From Ramlibacter ginsenosidimutans (GTDB lineage: Bacteria > Pseudomonadota > Gammaproteobacteria > Burkholderiales > Burkholderiaceae_C), in the NCBI RefSeq assembly GCF_042678185.1, contig NZ_JBHUDQ010000017.1: DNA of 64,000 nt; one strand, 5' to 3'. The position numbers and the translations under genes were made by a program. The notes beneath the pieces are model-generated. The model made no database searches. It was not told where the DNA came from and saw only the letters and a program-made list of their open reading frames with translations. Positions 1 through 8,283 of the stretch are shown piece after piece (the first letter of the stretch is position 1; each line of letters begins with the position of its first letter).

Positions 1-36
1 GTGAGCGGCTAGCATCGGGCGGCTGCCCCTGCCGCC

Positions 37-321
37 ATGAAGACCGCCCACCGCCTCGCCCTCGCCGCCGTTGCCGCCGCAGTGGGAGTGCTGGCGCTCT
101 CCTGGTATCTGCATTCCTGGGGCGGCATCGCCCTGGTCGCCGTCGCTGCGGCCGGCTTCGCGTGGTACCGGGTGCAGGTCGCGCGCGGCGAAGCGGCGGA
201 GCGCTTCTTCGGCGATGCGGGCGAGGACACCCGCCTCACGGGTTTCCAGGCCGGCTCCCCCAGCGAGATGCCCCCGCTGGATCGCAATCCTGGCCACAAC
301 GCGGACCCGCCCCGGCGCTGA
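37..321 (+). CDS. Small inner-membrane protein, unknown function
   Basis: Predicted 94-residue protein. The first half carries two hydrophobic segments (about residues 7-23 and 29-43) split by a short polar turn, so it is probably a two-helix inner-membrane hairpin. The second half is charged and proline-rich and should lie in a soluble compartment. I see no catalytic motif or recognised family. No strong Shine-Dalgarno precedes the ATG, so the start is tentative. It stands just upstream of a secreted protein on the same strand but about 107 bases away, too far to claim an operon. The reading frame and codon use fit a real gene; the function is unknown. Confidence 0.6.
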   Translation: MKTAHRLALAAVAAAVGVLALSWYLHSWGGIALVAVAAAGFAWYRVQVARGEAAERFFGDAGEDTRLTGFQAGSPSEMPPLDRNPGHNADPPRR

Positions 322-428
322 GTGACCCTCGCCGCAAGCGCCTTCCCACGCGCGCTGCGGCAGCCTCCCGACAAGCCCGCCGAGGTGCAGGTCGTAACTT
401 GGCTGGTATTGCATCCGACGAGGTCACC

Positions 429-1523
429 ATGCCAGCCCCGAAACTGCGTTCCACGGCCGTGGCCCTGCTGCTGCTGGGCCCCCTCGCGGCGAGCTTCGTC
501 GCGACCACCACGCCTGCAATCGCCGCGCCCGCGCAGCCCGCCATCGGCACCATGTCCATCAATTCGGATGCCGGCCTCGCACCCGGCGCCAGGCTGCGCG
601 TGCAGGTCTCGGCGACGCCGGATGCCCGCAGCGCAACCCTCTCGCTCGGCGAAGGCGGCGTCACCGTGCCGCTGCACCAGGACGCACCGGGGAAATACAC
701 CGGCAGCTACGTCGTGCGCGAGGGCGACCGCATCGATCCGATGCAGCGAATGACCGCGCGCCTGGCGTTCGGCGAACACACGTACACGCGGCAGTTCAAT
801 TTTCCGCCCGGGTTCCAGGCGCTCGCGATGGGCAGCGCACCGCCCCAGCAGGCGCGCTCGATGGGCAACGCACCGCCCCAGCAGTCCCTGGCGATCGAGC
901 ACTTCGTGATGCGCTCCGTCCGTGGACTCGAGCCCGGCAGCGAACTTCACTTCCGCCTGACCGGCGCCCCGGGCGCCTCCGCCTGGGTCCACATCCCGGG
1001 CGTCGTGCAGAGAGTGGACCTGGTGGAGACGCGGCCCGGGCTCTACGAAGGCAGCTACACCGTCAGGCGACGCGACGATCCGGACGGCTTCCGCGTGGCC
1101 GTCGCCACGCTGGAGCACGAGGGACAACACGCGAACGCCCGCATCGCCTTCGAATCCCGCGGGCGGGTGGTGCAGGAACGGCGCGAGGAGGCCGACGCGC
1201 GCCCCGCGGCGGCAGGCCCGCTGCCACTGCAGGTCACCAGCTACCAGGACAACGCGGTGATCGACGCCGACGGCGATCTCTCGGTGCGAGGACACACCGC
1301 GCCCTTCGCCAACGTGCGCGTGCTGGTGGACGCCGTCGCGATGGGCGCACGGCAGACGGTCGCGGACCAGTCGGTCCAGGCCGACCGCAACGGTCGGTTC
1401 AGCGTCGTCGTGGACCCGCGCGTGCAGCCTGCGCCCGGGTTGCGGTTCGAACTGCGCGTGCTCGCCACCAACGGCAGCCAGTCGGCGGAAGAGCGGCTGA
1501 CCCTGCTGCAGCGACGCGGCTGA
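429..1523 (+). CDS. Secreted protein with duplicated beta-rich modules
   Basis: Predicted 364 residues. The open frame extends further upstream, but the ATG at 429 is chosen because it begins a typical Sec signal peptide (basic start, leucine/alanine core, probable cleavage after an AIAA motif near residue 35). The mature part seems to hold two related modules of about 90 residues, each with an L-x-P-G-x-x-L opening and a G-x-Y-x-G-S-Y core, followed by a third beta-rich Ig-like C-terminal segment. The linker between modules one and two holds two copies of an M-G-[SN]-A-P-P-Q-Q unit, seen as a tandem DNA repeat near 829-890. It is probably a periplasmic or surface protein. No enzymatic motif is visible and the function is unknown. 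Confidence 0.75.
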   Translation: MPAPKLRSTAVALLLLGPLAASFVATTTPAIAAPAQPAIGTMSINSDAGLAPGARLRVQVSATPDARSATLSLGEGGVTVPLHQDAPGKYTGSYVVREGDRIDPMQRMTARLAFGEHTYTRQFNFPPGFQALAMGSAPPQQARSMGNAPPQQSLAIEHFVMRSVRGLEPGSELHFRLTGAPGASAWVHIPGVVQRVDLVETRPGLYEGSYTVRRRDDPDGFRVAVATLEHEGQHANARIAFESRGRVVQERREEADARPAAAGPLPLQVTSYQDNAVIDADGDLSVRGHTAPFANVRVLVDAVAMGARQTVADQSVQADRNGRFSVVVDPRVQPAPGLRFELRVLATNGSQSAEERLTLLQRRG

Positions 1524-1659
1524 AACCACGCTGCCCCTCCAGGCCTCGCTGCGGCAGGGCTTTCCCCGCTCGTACGCCAACTCCTTCACGCTCCCCACCC
1601 ATGGGTGGGACGAGCGGTGGCTGCGGGTGGCGCCAGCGGCCTTGGCGATCTGCACCGGC

Positions 1660-1832
1660 TGACGGACACTTCTCGAAACAAGTTGGGGAGTGCAGGCAGC
1701 AGGAGCCAGCAAGTTTGGGGAATCTGGGACTCGGCGCTTCGGTGCCGGCCAAGGGTGTCGTTGGGGAAGGTCTCGAGTGCAAGCGAGGCCATTGAGGGGA
1801 AAGCCCCGCGCAAGCCGCGGGGCTCTTTTTTT
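1660..1832 (+). ncRNA. Candidate small RNA ahead of an orphan terminator
   Basis: About 170 bases of non-coding DNA lead directly into a strong intrinsic terminator. The stretch contains several G-rich TTGGGGA-like blocks (around 1682, 1714 and 1763) and a short hairpin (GGCGCTTCGGTGCC, 1734-1747). It matches no RNA family I can name. The 5' end is a guess and no convincing promoter was located. It could instead be the long 3' UTR of the secreted-protein gene ending at 1523. Confidence 0.3.
1802..1832 (+). terminator. Rho-independent terminator
   Basis: A perfect 9-bp stem (AGCCCCGCG / CGCGGGGCT) with a 5-base loop is followed by C and seven T residues. It is oriented for plus-strand transcripts. 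Confidence 0.85.
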
Positions 1833-1995
1833 GGCGCTTCCGAAACGGCGCCGACTGCTTCCGGGGGTCTCATCCTGCAGTGCGCCCACACGCGCCGCGC
1901 TGCCTGTGCGCGACCGCCTTGATGTTTGTCCTTTGACAAGCGCGAACGCAGCCAATTTTTTTCGCGGCGCAAGTGTGCAGTAGGCGGCACCCCCC

Positions 1996-2024
1996 TTGTG
2001 GGCTCTTGCACGCGGGCGGAATAA
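1996..2024 (+). promoter_or_regulatory. Candidate sigma-70 promoter for the gene at 2047
   Basis: A -10-like AATAAT (2019-2024, 5/6 match) lies 17 bases after a weak TTGTGG -35 (1996-2001). Transcription would start about 15-20 bases before the ATG at 2047. The -35 is poor, so this is only a candidate. Confidence 0.4.
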
Positions 2025-2046
2025 TTGCCCGAAACGGGAGCCCGCC

Positions 2047-2265
2047 ATGCGATTCACGGCTTGCGACTGCGGAGTGCCGCACTACGGACGCGCACAGCGC
2101 GCCTGGTGGATGAAGCTGCTGTGGACGCGCCGCCTGTACCACTGTGCGAGCTGCGGCCAGTTCATGCTGTTATCGCCGGGCGCCATTGCTGAACGGCTCG
2201 CCCAGCGCGACCGCAAGTCCGCACGCCGTTCCCGGCCTGCGGAAGTGGCAGTGGAAGGGCCCTGA
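2047..2265 (+). CDS. Small cysteine-containing zinc-ribbon-like protein
   Basis: Predicted 72 residues. The frame is open a little further upstream, but the ATG at 2047 sits a few bases after GGGAG and begins the compact conserved-looking part. Two cysteine pairs (C-x-C near residues 6-8 and C-x-x-C near residues 31-34) on either side of a basic, tryptophan-rich stretch suggest a small metal-binding ribbon. The C-terminal tail is basic. A terminator follows at 2293. Short proteins of this kind occur in Comamonadaceae from memory, but I cannot assign a role; nucleic-acid binding is only a guess. Confidence 0.6.
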   Translation: MRFTACDCGVPHYGRAQRAWWMKLLWTRRLYHCASCGQFMLLSPGAIAERLAQRDRKSARRSRPAEVAVEGP

Positions 2266-2292
2266 ACAGTGGCACGGACCCTGCTGTCCACG

Positions 2293-2325
2293 AGAACCCG
2301 CCGGCCGGCGGGTTTCTTTTTCTTC
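2293..2325 (+). terminator. Rho-independent terminator
   Basis: A perfect palindrome (AACCCGCCGGCCGGCGGGTT, 2295-2314) is followed by TCTTTTTCTT. It closes the short gene ending at 2265. Confidence 0.85.
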
Positions 2326-2360
2326 CCGACAACGCCTGGTTGCGCGCCGCGACTGCCCCC

Positions 2361-3239
2361 ATGAGCGCACGACTGGTGGTGGACGCCCAAGCCCGCCTCG
2401 GCGAATGCGCGCTCTGGTGCGAGCGCACGGGCAGCCTCTGGTGGACCGACATCGAAGCATGCACGCTGGGCCGCTGGCACGCGGCGGACCGCGGCGTGCA
2501 GCACTGGACGCTGCCGCGCCGCGTCGGCAGCTTCGCCTTGTGCGCGCACGATGCCCGCCTGCTGGTCGCGCTCGCCGATGGCATCGCGCTGTTCGATCCC
2601 GCGACCGGGCAAGTGACGGACTTCCGCCCGCTGGACCTGCCGCAGCAACGCGGCATCCGGATCAACGACGGGCGCTGCGACCGTGAGGGCCGCTTCGTCT
2701 TCGGCCTGTTCAACACCGCCGGCGCCCGCGTGGGTCCCTTCTACCGCGTCGACGCCGGGCTGCGCATCGAGCGGCTGCCGCTGCCCCTGGCGACCGTGGC
2801 CAACAGCATCGCCTTCAGTCCCGACGGCCGCACGCTGTACTTCGCGGACTCGCCGACGCGCACGATCCACCGCGTCGACTACCGGCGCGATGGGAGCATC
2901 GGCACGCCCAGTGTCTTCGTGCGGGTGCCGGCGAGCGAGGGCTACCCCGATGGCGCGACGGTCGACGCGGAGGGCGGCCTGTGGAGCGCGCAATGGGACG
3001 GCAGCTGCATCGTGCGCTACGACGCCGACGGGAACGAGAGCGCGCGCATCGCCCTGCCCGTCTCGCGGCCCACCTGCCCTGCTTTCGGCGGCCCACTGCT
3101 GCGCGACCTGGTCCTCACGAGCGCGCGGATCGGACTGGATGCGGCGCAGCTCGTGCGCGAACCGCAGGCTGGCGGTATCTTCGCCTGCGAGCCCGGCTGG
3201 ACCGGGCTGCCCGAACCGCGCTTCGTGCTCGCCCGCTGA
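2361..3239 (+). CDS. SMP-30/gluconolactonase family sugar lactonase
   Basis: Predicted 292 residues, usual for the SMP-30/gluconolactonase/LRE family of six-bladed beta-propeller lactonases, which open sugar lactones with a divalent metal. Visible family features are the N-terminal L-G-E-C/G-P-like metal-binding glutamate segment (near residue 13), a W-T-D-I turn, the N-S-I-A-F-S-P-D-G blade motif near residue 150 and the Y-P-D-G-A-x-x-D-A-E-G-G-L-W segment near residue 195. No signal peptide, so cytoplasmic. The frame is open 7 codons upstream; the ATG at 2361 gives the normal family N-terminus, though neither start has a good ribosome site. It is convergent with mobA. The substrate is unknown; arabinono- or gluconolactone is typical of the family. 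Confidence 0.85.
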   Translation: MSARLVVDAQARLGECALWCERTGSLWWTDIEACTLGRWHAADRGVQHWTLPRRVGSFALCAHDARLLVALADGIALFDPATGQVTDFRPLDLPQQRGIRINDGRCDREGRFVFGLFNTAGARVGPFYRVDAGLRIERLPLPLATVANSIAFSPDGRTLYFADSPTRTIHRVDYRRDGSIGTPSVFVRVPASEGYPDGATVDAEGGLWSAQWDGSCIVRYDADGNESARIALPVSRPTCPAFGGPLLRDLVLTSARIGLDAAQLVREPQAGGIFACEPGWTGLPEPRFVLAR

Positions 3240-3254
3240 GCGCAGCGCGCCCGC

Positions 3255-5171
3255 CTACGCCCGCCGCATGAAGCCGGCGAAGAAAGCGGCCAGCTCCCGG
3301 TACGCTTCCAGCGGCAGCACGTGCGCGATGTACTGGTCCGGCCGCACCACGACCAGCGCGCCCTGCGTGCGGTCGACGCCGCGCAGCGCGAAGATGTCCG
3401 GCCCGTTCTTCACGACCGAGGAGAACACCTTCTCGTAATCGCGCAGCCCGTGGCGGCCCTTGCGGGGCAACAGCAGCTCGGGCATGGACTCGATCGCAAG
3501 CGCGCGATGGTCCTGCTGGAAGATGGCGCGCAGGTCGAACACGGCGTCCGGGTCCTGGCCCGCGCGGGTGAACTGGCGCAGCGGGGAATCCGGCGCATCC
3601 TGCAGGAACGCGCATAGCGCGCGCACCCCGCGCGTGGCATCCGCGCCATCGTGCGCGCCTGCGAAAGCGTACAGGCGCCAGCGTCCGTCGGCACGTGCGA
3701 CGTGTCCCAGTTGCACGGGCCGGGCATCCGTGATGCGCAGCACGGGCGCCGAATGGAAGCGCCGGCCGATCTCGAAGCCCGTGGCCAGCCGCTGGTGCGT
3801 GGCTTCGCCCTGGATGATGGAGGGGCGGTACTGCGTGCCCATGCCCGCGGTGAAGCGGCCGTGCTGTTCGAAGTAGCGCTGGAACTCCTTCGGGTCCACG
3901 CCTTCCGCTGCGCCGCCGTCCGCCTGCTTCGGGCGGTCGCTGAACATCTTCGCCCACTCGCGGTCGAAGTCGATCAGCTGCTGCGCGACCACCTGGCGCT
4001 CGGCCGAGTAGGTGTGCAGCAAGGCCGGCTGGCACTGGCCGCGCAGCACCGAGGCGAGCTTCCATCCCAGGTTGAACGTGTCCTGCATGGAGAAGTTCAT
4101 GCCCTGTCCGGCCTTCGGGCTGTGCGTGTGGCAGGCGTCGCCGGCGATGAACACGCGCGGCTGCAGCGCCGTGCCCTTTTCGGCGTCGTCGTAGTGCGCG
4201 CAGATCCGCTGGCCGATCTCGTACACCGACCACCAGGGCACCTCCTTCACCTCCAGGCTGTAGGGATGCAGGATGCGCTGCGCCGTGGCGATGAGGTGTT
4301 CGAGGGTGATGCCGCGATTGGCGACCCGCTCTTCCTCGCCGAGCTTGTCCATCTCGACGTAGATGCGGCAGAGATAGCCGCCCTCGCGCGGGATGACCAG
4401 CAGGTTGCCGTGCTGCGATTGCACGGCGGACTTGTAGCGGATGTCCGGGAAGTCCGTCACCGCGAGCACGTCCATCACGCCCCAGGCCTGGTTGGCCGAG
4501 TCGCCGACCAGCTGGCGGCCCATGGCCTTGCGCACGGCACTGCGCGCGCCGTCGCAACCGACGACGTAGCGCGCGCGAACGGTTTCCACGCGGCCGGCAT
4601 GCGCGGCGTCGGTGCGTTCGATGCGCACGGTCACGGGGTAGTCCGCGGCACCGTGCTCCACCGACACGTCGAGCACGCGGCGCGCATAGTGCGGCTGCAG
4701 CCGGCTCGGCGAGTTGCGCATCGCCTCGAGGTAGAAGTCATGCACGCGCGCCTGGTTCAACACCACGTGCGGGAACTCCGAAAGTCCGTCTTCCGTGTCC
4801 TGCACGCGGCCATGCCGCACGATGCTGCCGGGGTGCTTCTCGTCGGGCTTCCAGAAGGTCACCTCGTTGATCCAGCAGGCCTCCTTCAGCACCCGGTCGG
4901 CGAAGCCGAAGGCCTCGAACATCTCCATGGTCCGGCAGGCGATTCCGTCGGCCTGCCCCAGTTGCAGCGGGCCGTCCTTCTGCTCCACGATGCACGTGCG
5001 GATGTCGGGAAAGGCGGCGAGCTGCGCAGCGAGCGTGAGCCCCGCGGGCCCGCAGCCCACGATCAGGACATCGACCTGCTCCGGCACCGCATCCGCGTGC
5101 GGCAGCGCCAGTGGCGAAGCCTCCTGCAGCTCGGGATCGCCGGGCCTGAACCCATCGAGGTGGAATTGCAT
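3255..5171 (-). CDS. mobA: FAD monooxygenase, 3-hydroxybenzoate 4-monooxygenase (MobA-like)
   Basis: Predicted 638 residues. It is a class A flavin monooxygenase of the phenol 2-monooxygenase/3-hydroxybenzoate 4-monooxygenase group. Visible are the Rossmann dinucleotide motif G-C-G-P-A-G near residues 39-44, the central V-G-C-D-G-A-R-S motif, the second FAD motif I-A-G-D-A-C-H-T-H-S-P with the G-Q-G-M-N helix, and the C-terminal thioredoxin-fold domain typical of this group. Length and N-terminus agree with Comamonas MobA, which makes protocatechuate from 3-hydroxybenzoate. An upstream in-frame Met at 5192 is rejected because AGGAGA lies just before the Met at 5171. A clear promoter with an overlapping palindrome sits upstream. 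It is monocistronic; its product is the same as that of the tph operon 2 kb away. Confidence 0.85.
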   Translation of the reverse strand: MQFHLDGFRPGDPELQEASPLALPHADAVPEQVDVLIVGCGPAGLTLAAQLAAFPDIRTCIVEQKDGPLQLGQADGIACRTMEMFEAFGFADRVLKEACWINEVTFWKPDEKHPGSIVRHGRVQDTEDGLSEFPHVVLNQARVHDFYLEAMRNSPSRLQPHYARRVLDVSVEHGAADYPVTVRIERTDAAHAGRVETVRARYVVGCDGARSAVRKAMGRQLVGDSANQAWGVMDVLAVTDFPDIRYKSAVQSQHGNLLVIPREGGYLCRIYVEMDKLGEEERVANRGITLEHLIATAQRILHPYSLEVKEVPWWSVYEIGQRICAHYDDAEKGTALQPRVFIAGDACHTHSPKAGQGMNFSMQDTFNLGWKLASVLRGQCQPALLHTYSAERQVVAQQLIDFDREWAKMFSDRPKQADGGAAEGVDPKEFQRYFEQHGRFTAGMGTQYRPSIIQGEATHQRLATGFEIGRRFHSAPVLRITDARPVQLGHVARADGRWRLYAFAGAHDGADATRGVRALCAFLQDAPDSPLRQFTRAGQDPDAVFDLRAIFQQDHRALAIESMPELLLPRKGRHGLRDYEKVFSSVVKNGPDIFALRGVDRTQGALVVVRPDQYIAHVLPLEAYRELAAFFAGFMRRA

Positions 5172-5206
5172 GTCGTCTCCTGTCGCTGGCACCTGCCGGC
5201 CTGGAA

Positions 5207-5241
5207 ATGATAAGTATACATATCATCTCCGGGACGGACAA
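5207..5241 (-). promoter_or_regulatory. mobA promoter with overlapping operator palindrome
   Basis: Reading the minus strand: TTGTCC (plus 5236-5241), a 17-bp spacer, then TATACT (plus 5213-5218), a good sigma-70 promoter about 40 bases before the mobA start. The -10 is embedded in a near-perfect 20-bp inverted repeat (ATGATA / TATCAT arms, 5207-5226, TATA centre). This is a natural site for a repressor; no regulator gene lies adjacent. Confidence 0.65.
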
Positions 5242-5340
5242 GCGGCCACGAGCGGGACGCAGCACTGGCAGGAAGCGGGCAAGCCGCACCTGCTGCTGGT
5301 GGGAAATCGCTGGCGGCGGGGCGGGCGCTACGCCGCGCGC

Positions 5341-5484
5341 TCAGGACTTGGGTGCGTTTTCCTCCGGCTGGTGGGGCACGGACGGCTGCGGCGGCGCAGC
5401 CTTCTTCTCGGCCTTCTCGGCCTTCTTGCGCTTCTTCTCCAGCTCGCGCTGGCGCTTCTCGAATCCGTAATTCGGTTTGGGCAT
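5341..5484 (-). CDS. Small lysine-rich coiled-coil-like protein
   Basis: Predicted 47 residues starting MPKPNYGFEKRQRELEKK. The first two thirds are an uninterrupted highly charged helix (K/R/E-rich with alanines); the tail is proline-rich. AGGAGG lies a few bases before the ATG, the strongest ribosome site in this part of the window. Short proteins beginning with the same residues are, from memory, widespread in Burkholderiales as uncharacterised proteins. It is divergent from the MFS gene and on the same strand as mobA but separated by more than 150 bases. The function is unknown; the charge pattern would suit RNA or ribosome contact, which is inference. Confidence 0.75.
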   Translation of the reverse strand: MPKPNYGFEKRQRELEKKRKKAEKAEKKAAPPQPSVPHQPEENAPKS

Positions 5485-5616
5485 AAATCCTCCTGGGCTG
5501 GGCTCCACTATGGCTCATGCGGTGGAGAAAACGCACCCCGGGCTGCGCCGGACGAAAAAAAAGACGCGGTGCGCAGCAGCGAACCGGATGACCCCCCAGT
5601 GTAGACTCCGCACGCC

Positions 5617-7043
5617 TTGTCCAGGACGACCGCCCCGCTCTCCGCTTCCCGCCTGCGCCTCGTTCCGCTCGTTGTCGCCTGCCCCATGTTCCTGCAGAAC
5701 GTGGACGGCTCCGTCCTCGGGACGGCCCTGCCCGCCATCGCGCAGTCGCTGCACGCCGATGTCCTGCACCTGAACCTGGCGATCACCTCGTATCTCCTGA
5801 GCCTGGTGCTCTTCCTGCCCGCGAGTGCGTGGCTCGCCGATCGCTTCGGCGCGCGCCGCATCTTCTGCGCAGCCGTCCTGGTCTTCACGGCCGCCTCGGT
5901 GCTGTGCGGCGCGGCGACCTCGCTCGGGCAACTCGTCGCCTTCCGGCTGCTGCAGGGCGTCGGCGGCGCGATGATGGTCCCGGTGGGCCGGCTGATCCTG
6001 CTGCAGACCGTGCCGGCGGAACAGATGGTGCTGGCGATGGTCTGGTTCACGGTGCCGGGCGGCATCGGCCGGCTGCTGGGGCCCTTGCTGGGCGGATCGA
6101 TCGTGACCGTCGCCTCGTGGCGCTGGATCTTCCTCGTGAACATTCCCTTCGGCCTGGCGAGCGTGCTGATGGCGCTGCGCGTGATCGATCCCGATCCGCC
6201 CCGCGCCGAAGGCGTGACCTCGGCGCCCGACGCGGTGGGGCTCGTCTTGCTGGCGGCAGCGCTGGCCGGCTTGCTGGGCGCGCTGGAGATGGCCGGCAAG
6301 GGCATGCTGCCGTGGCCCGCGGTCGTCGCACTCGCGGCGGTCGGCAGCGTGCGCTCTGGCTGTACCTGCGGCGCAGCGCCGCCCAGGACGAGCCCCTGAT
6401 CGACTTTGGCATCCTGCGCTTCGCGACCTACCGGATCTCCGTCGTCGGAGGCATGCCCTTGCGCGTCGCGATCGGCGCCGCGCCCTTCCTGCTGCCGCTG
6501 CTGTTCCAGCTCGGTCTGGGGATGACGCCGCTGGCCGCGGGCTTGCTGATGCTTGCGTCGGCGCTCGGTGCGCTCGGCTCGCGCACGCTGGTCACGGCCG
6601 CCGTGGCTCGCTTCGGCTACCGCCAATTGCTGATCGTGGCCGCGCTGATCACGAGTTCGGCGCAGGCGCTCTATGCCTTGTTCACGCCGGGCACACCGCA
6701 TCTGCTGATCGCAGCCGTGCTGCTCGTCTCCGGCGCATGCCACGCCGCCGTGCTGGTGATCCTCGCGACCATCGGCTACGGCGAGATTCCGCGCAAGCGC
6801 ATGGGCCACGCGACGGCGCTCGCGACGATGGGACAGCAGTTCTCGGTCGCCCTGGGCGTGGCTCTGGCCGCTTCGCTGCTGGAAGCGATGCACGGACTGC
6901 ATGCGCAGGGAGCCGCCCCGCTAGCCATCGCCGACTTCCGCGTCCCGCTGCTGGCGATGGCAGCGATGCCGTTCCTGTCCGTGCTGGCATTCGTCCGCCT
7001 CACGCGCGGCGATGCGCTTCACGCGGTGCATCCTCCGGCCTGA
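5617..7043 (+). pseudogene. MFS drug-efflux-type transporter, frameshifted
   Basis: Two overlapping frames together encode one major facilitator protein of about 475 residues (DHA2/EmrB-QacA type). The first frame (5617-6399) gives the N-terminal part with the D-R-F-G-A-R-R loop 2-3 motif and the R-L-L-Q-G-V-G-G-A motif of helix 4. The second frame gives the rest to 7043. The switch falls near 6349-6353: an extra base there would restore S-V-A-L-W-L-Y-L across the junction, so one base appears to be missing. No ATG fits the natural N-terminus; a TTG at 5617, close behind a TAGACT -10-like element, is the likely start. It is either a decayed gene or a base-call error. The substrate is unknown. 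Confidence 0.75.
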
Positions 7044-7070
7044 GGCAGCGCGCTCGCTGAGACAGCCCTT

Positions 7071-7149
7071 CGTAGGCTGGGGTGACGCAGGAACCCCAGC
7101 AACGGTGCGCACGTAGCTGGGGTTCGCTGCCGCTCACCGCCAGCCTACG
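7071..7149. repeat. Intergenic nested inverted-repeat element (REP-like)
   Basis: A 79-bp element bounded by the perfect inverted repeat CGTAGGCTGG (7071-7080) / CCAGCCTACG (7140-7149), with nested GGTGA/TCACC and GAACCCCAGC (7091-7100) / GCTGGGGTTC (7116-7125). The folded form is a long interrupted hairpin. Similar GTAGG(C/G)TGGG-type intergenic repeats are common and multicopy in proteobacterial genomes. It sits between two convergent genes, where it could also terminate transcription both ways. Confidence 0.7.
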
Positions 7150-7271
7150 AGTCCGGAGTGACAAGGCTGAGTCTTCTTCATCCTACGTCCCATGACGTGC
7201 GAGATCATGGTGCCCTACCCACTGGGGCGGCGACGCCGCGGCCGCACGGCGCGCACCGGCTCATCGCCGGC

Positions 7272-8270
7272 TCAGCCCGCGACCGGCCCCGGCACGAACA
7301 CGTCGCTGAAGAAGTGGTGGGCGTCGAGGCCGCGCTCGGCGACGCACGCCTTGCGTACCGCAGCCACCATCGCGGGCGAGCCACAGCAGTAGACCTCGTG
7401 CCCCGCCAGGCTGGCGAAGCGCGTGCGCACCGCGTCGTCCACGCGCCCGTGGAAGCCGTCCAGGGCCTGCGCATCCGCCGCGTCTTCCAGCGCCGGCACG
7501 AACGCAAAGCCGGGGAACTGCTTGCGCCACTTCTCCACGGCGGAAAGAAGGTACAGGCCGTGCCGGTCGCGGCCGCCCCAGATCAAGGTGACCGGGCGCA
7601 TCACCTTCTTCTTCACCATGTCGTCCAGCAGCGACTTCACTGGCGCGAAACCGGTGCCGCCTACCACGCAGACCATCGGCGCCGTCGATTCCTCCTTCAG
7701 CTCGAAGCTGCCATAGGGCAGTTCCACCTGCAGCGTGTCGCCCGTTTTCAGCTGCGGCACGATCTGCGTGAACTGGCCGCCCGCCACGTGCCGGATGTGC
7801 AGCTGCAGCGTGTCGCTCTCGTGCGGCGGGTTGGCCATCGAATAGGACCGGCGGCTGCCATCCGGCAGCATCACCTGCAGGTACTGGCCGGCCTTGAACT
7901 TCGCGCGCTGGCCCGCAGGCAGCCGCAGTTGCAGCACGCTGACGTCGGCGGCTGCGAGCGTATTGCGGAACACCTTGGCGCTGAAAGTCTTGCGCGAGTG
8001 CGGATCGAACCGATGCCAGGCTTCCGGCACGATCTCGAGGTCGGTCTGCGGCAGGCACTGGCAGTACAGGTGCTGCCCTGCGGGCTTCGCCTCGCTGGGC
8101 GGGCTCTGCACTTCGCCCGCGGCCACGCCGCCTGCGCAGTTGCCGCAGACGCCCTTGCGGCACGAATACGGCATCTCGATGCCGGCGGCCAGCGCCGCGT
8201 CGAGGATGTTCTGGCCGGCGGCGCACGGGAAATGCACGTCCGTTCCGGCGATGCGGATGTCGAAAGCCAT
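7272..8270 (-). CDS. tphA1: Terephthalate 1,2-dioxygenase reductase component TphA1
   Basis: Predicted 332 residues. It passes electrons from NAD(P)H to the terephthalate dioxygenase. An N-terminal plant-type 2Fe-2S ferredoxin domain shows C37, C42, C45 and a fourth ligand at C70 or C72. It is followed by an FAD-binding domain (R-R-S-Y-S-M-A segment) and a nicotinamide domain (V-G-G-T-G-F-A-P motif, C-terminal C-G-S-P). The frame is open 50 codons upstream, into the preceding gene; the ATG at 8270 gives the normal ferredoxin N-terminus and lies 13 bases after the tphB stop. It is the last gene of the tph operon, the same position as in Comamonas. The alternative, a reductase for another Rieske oxygenase, is unlikely given the neighbours. 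Confidence 0.88.
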   Translation of the reverse strand: MAFDIRIAGTDVHFPCAAGQNILDAALAAGIEMPYSCRKGVCGNCAGGVAAGEVQSPPSEAKPAGQHLYCQCLPQTDLEIVPEAWHRFDPHSRKTFSAKVFRNTLAAADVSVLQLRLPAGQRAKFKAGQYLQVMLPDGSRRSYSMANPPHESDTLQLHIRHVAGGQFTQIVPQLKTGDTLQVELPYGSFELKEESTAPMVCVVGGTGFAPVKSLLDDMVKKKVMRPVTLIWGGRDRHGLYLLSAVEKWRKQFPGFAFVPALEDAADAQALDGFHGRVDDAVRTRFASLAGHEVYCCGSPAMVAAVRKACVAERGLDAHHFFSDVFVPGPVAG

Positions 8271-8283
8271 GATGGGTGCGATC

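Larger units (their letters stand above)
1524..2046. other. Intergenic region with palindrome, possible sRNA and promoter
   Basis: This is a 523-base stretch without a convincing protein gene; the frames here are antisense or lack coding character. It holds a 16-bp palindrome (CCCACCCATGGGTGGG, 1596-1611), a strong Rho-independent terminator at 1802-1832 not attached to any visible gene, and promoter-like elements before the gene at 2047. The terminator with no ORF ahead of it is the main reason to suspect an RNA gene. Confidence 0.6.

Noticed and set aside
829..890. Tandem DNA repeat as a mobile or regulatory element
   Set aside because: It is the in-frame duplication of an 8-residue linker unit within the secreted protein.
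9..2057. Minus-strand open frame of 682 codons
   Set aside because: Antisense to the secreted-protein gene with arginine/histidine-rich composition and no family features.
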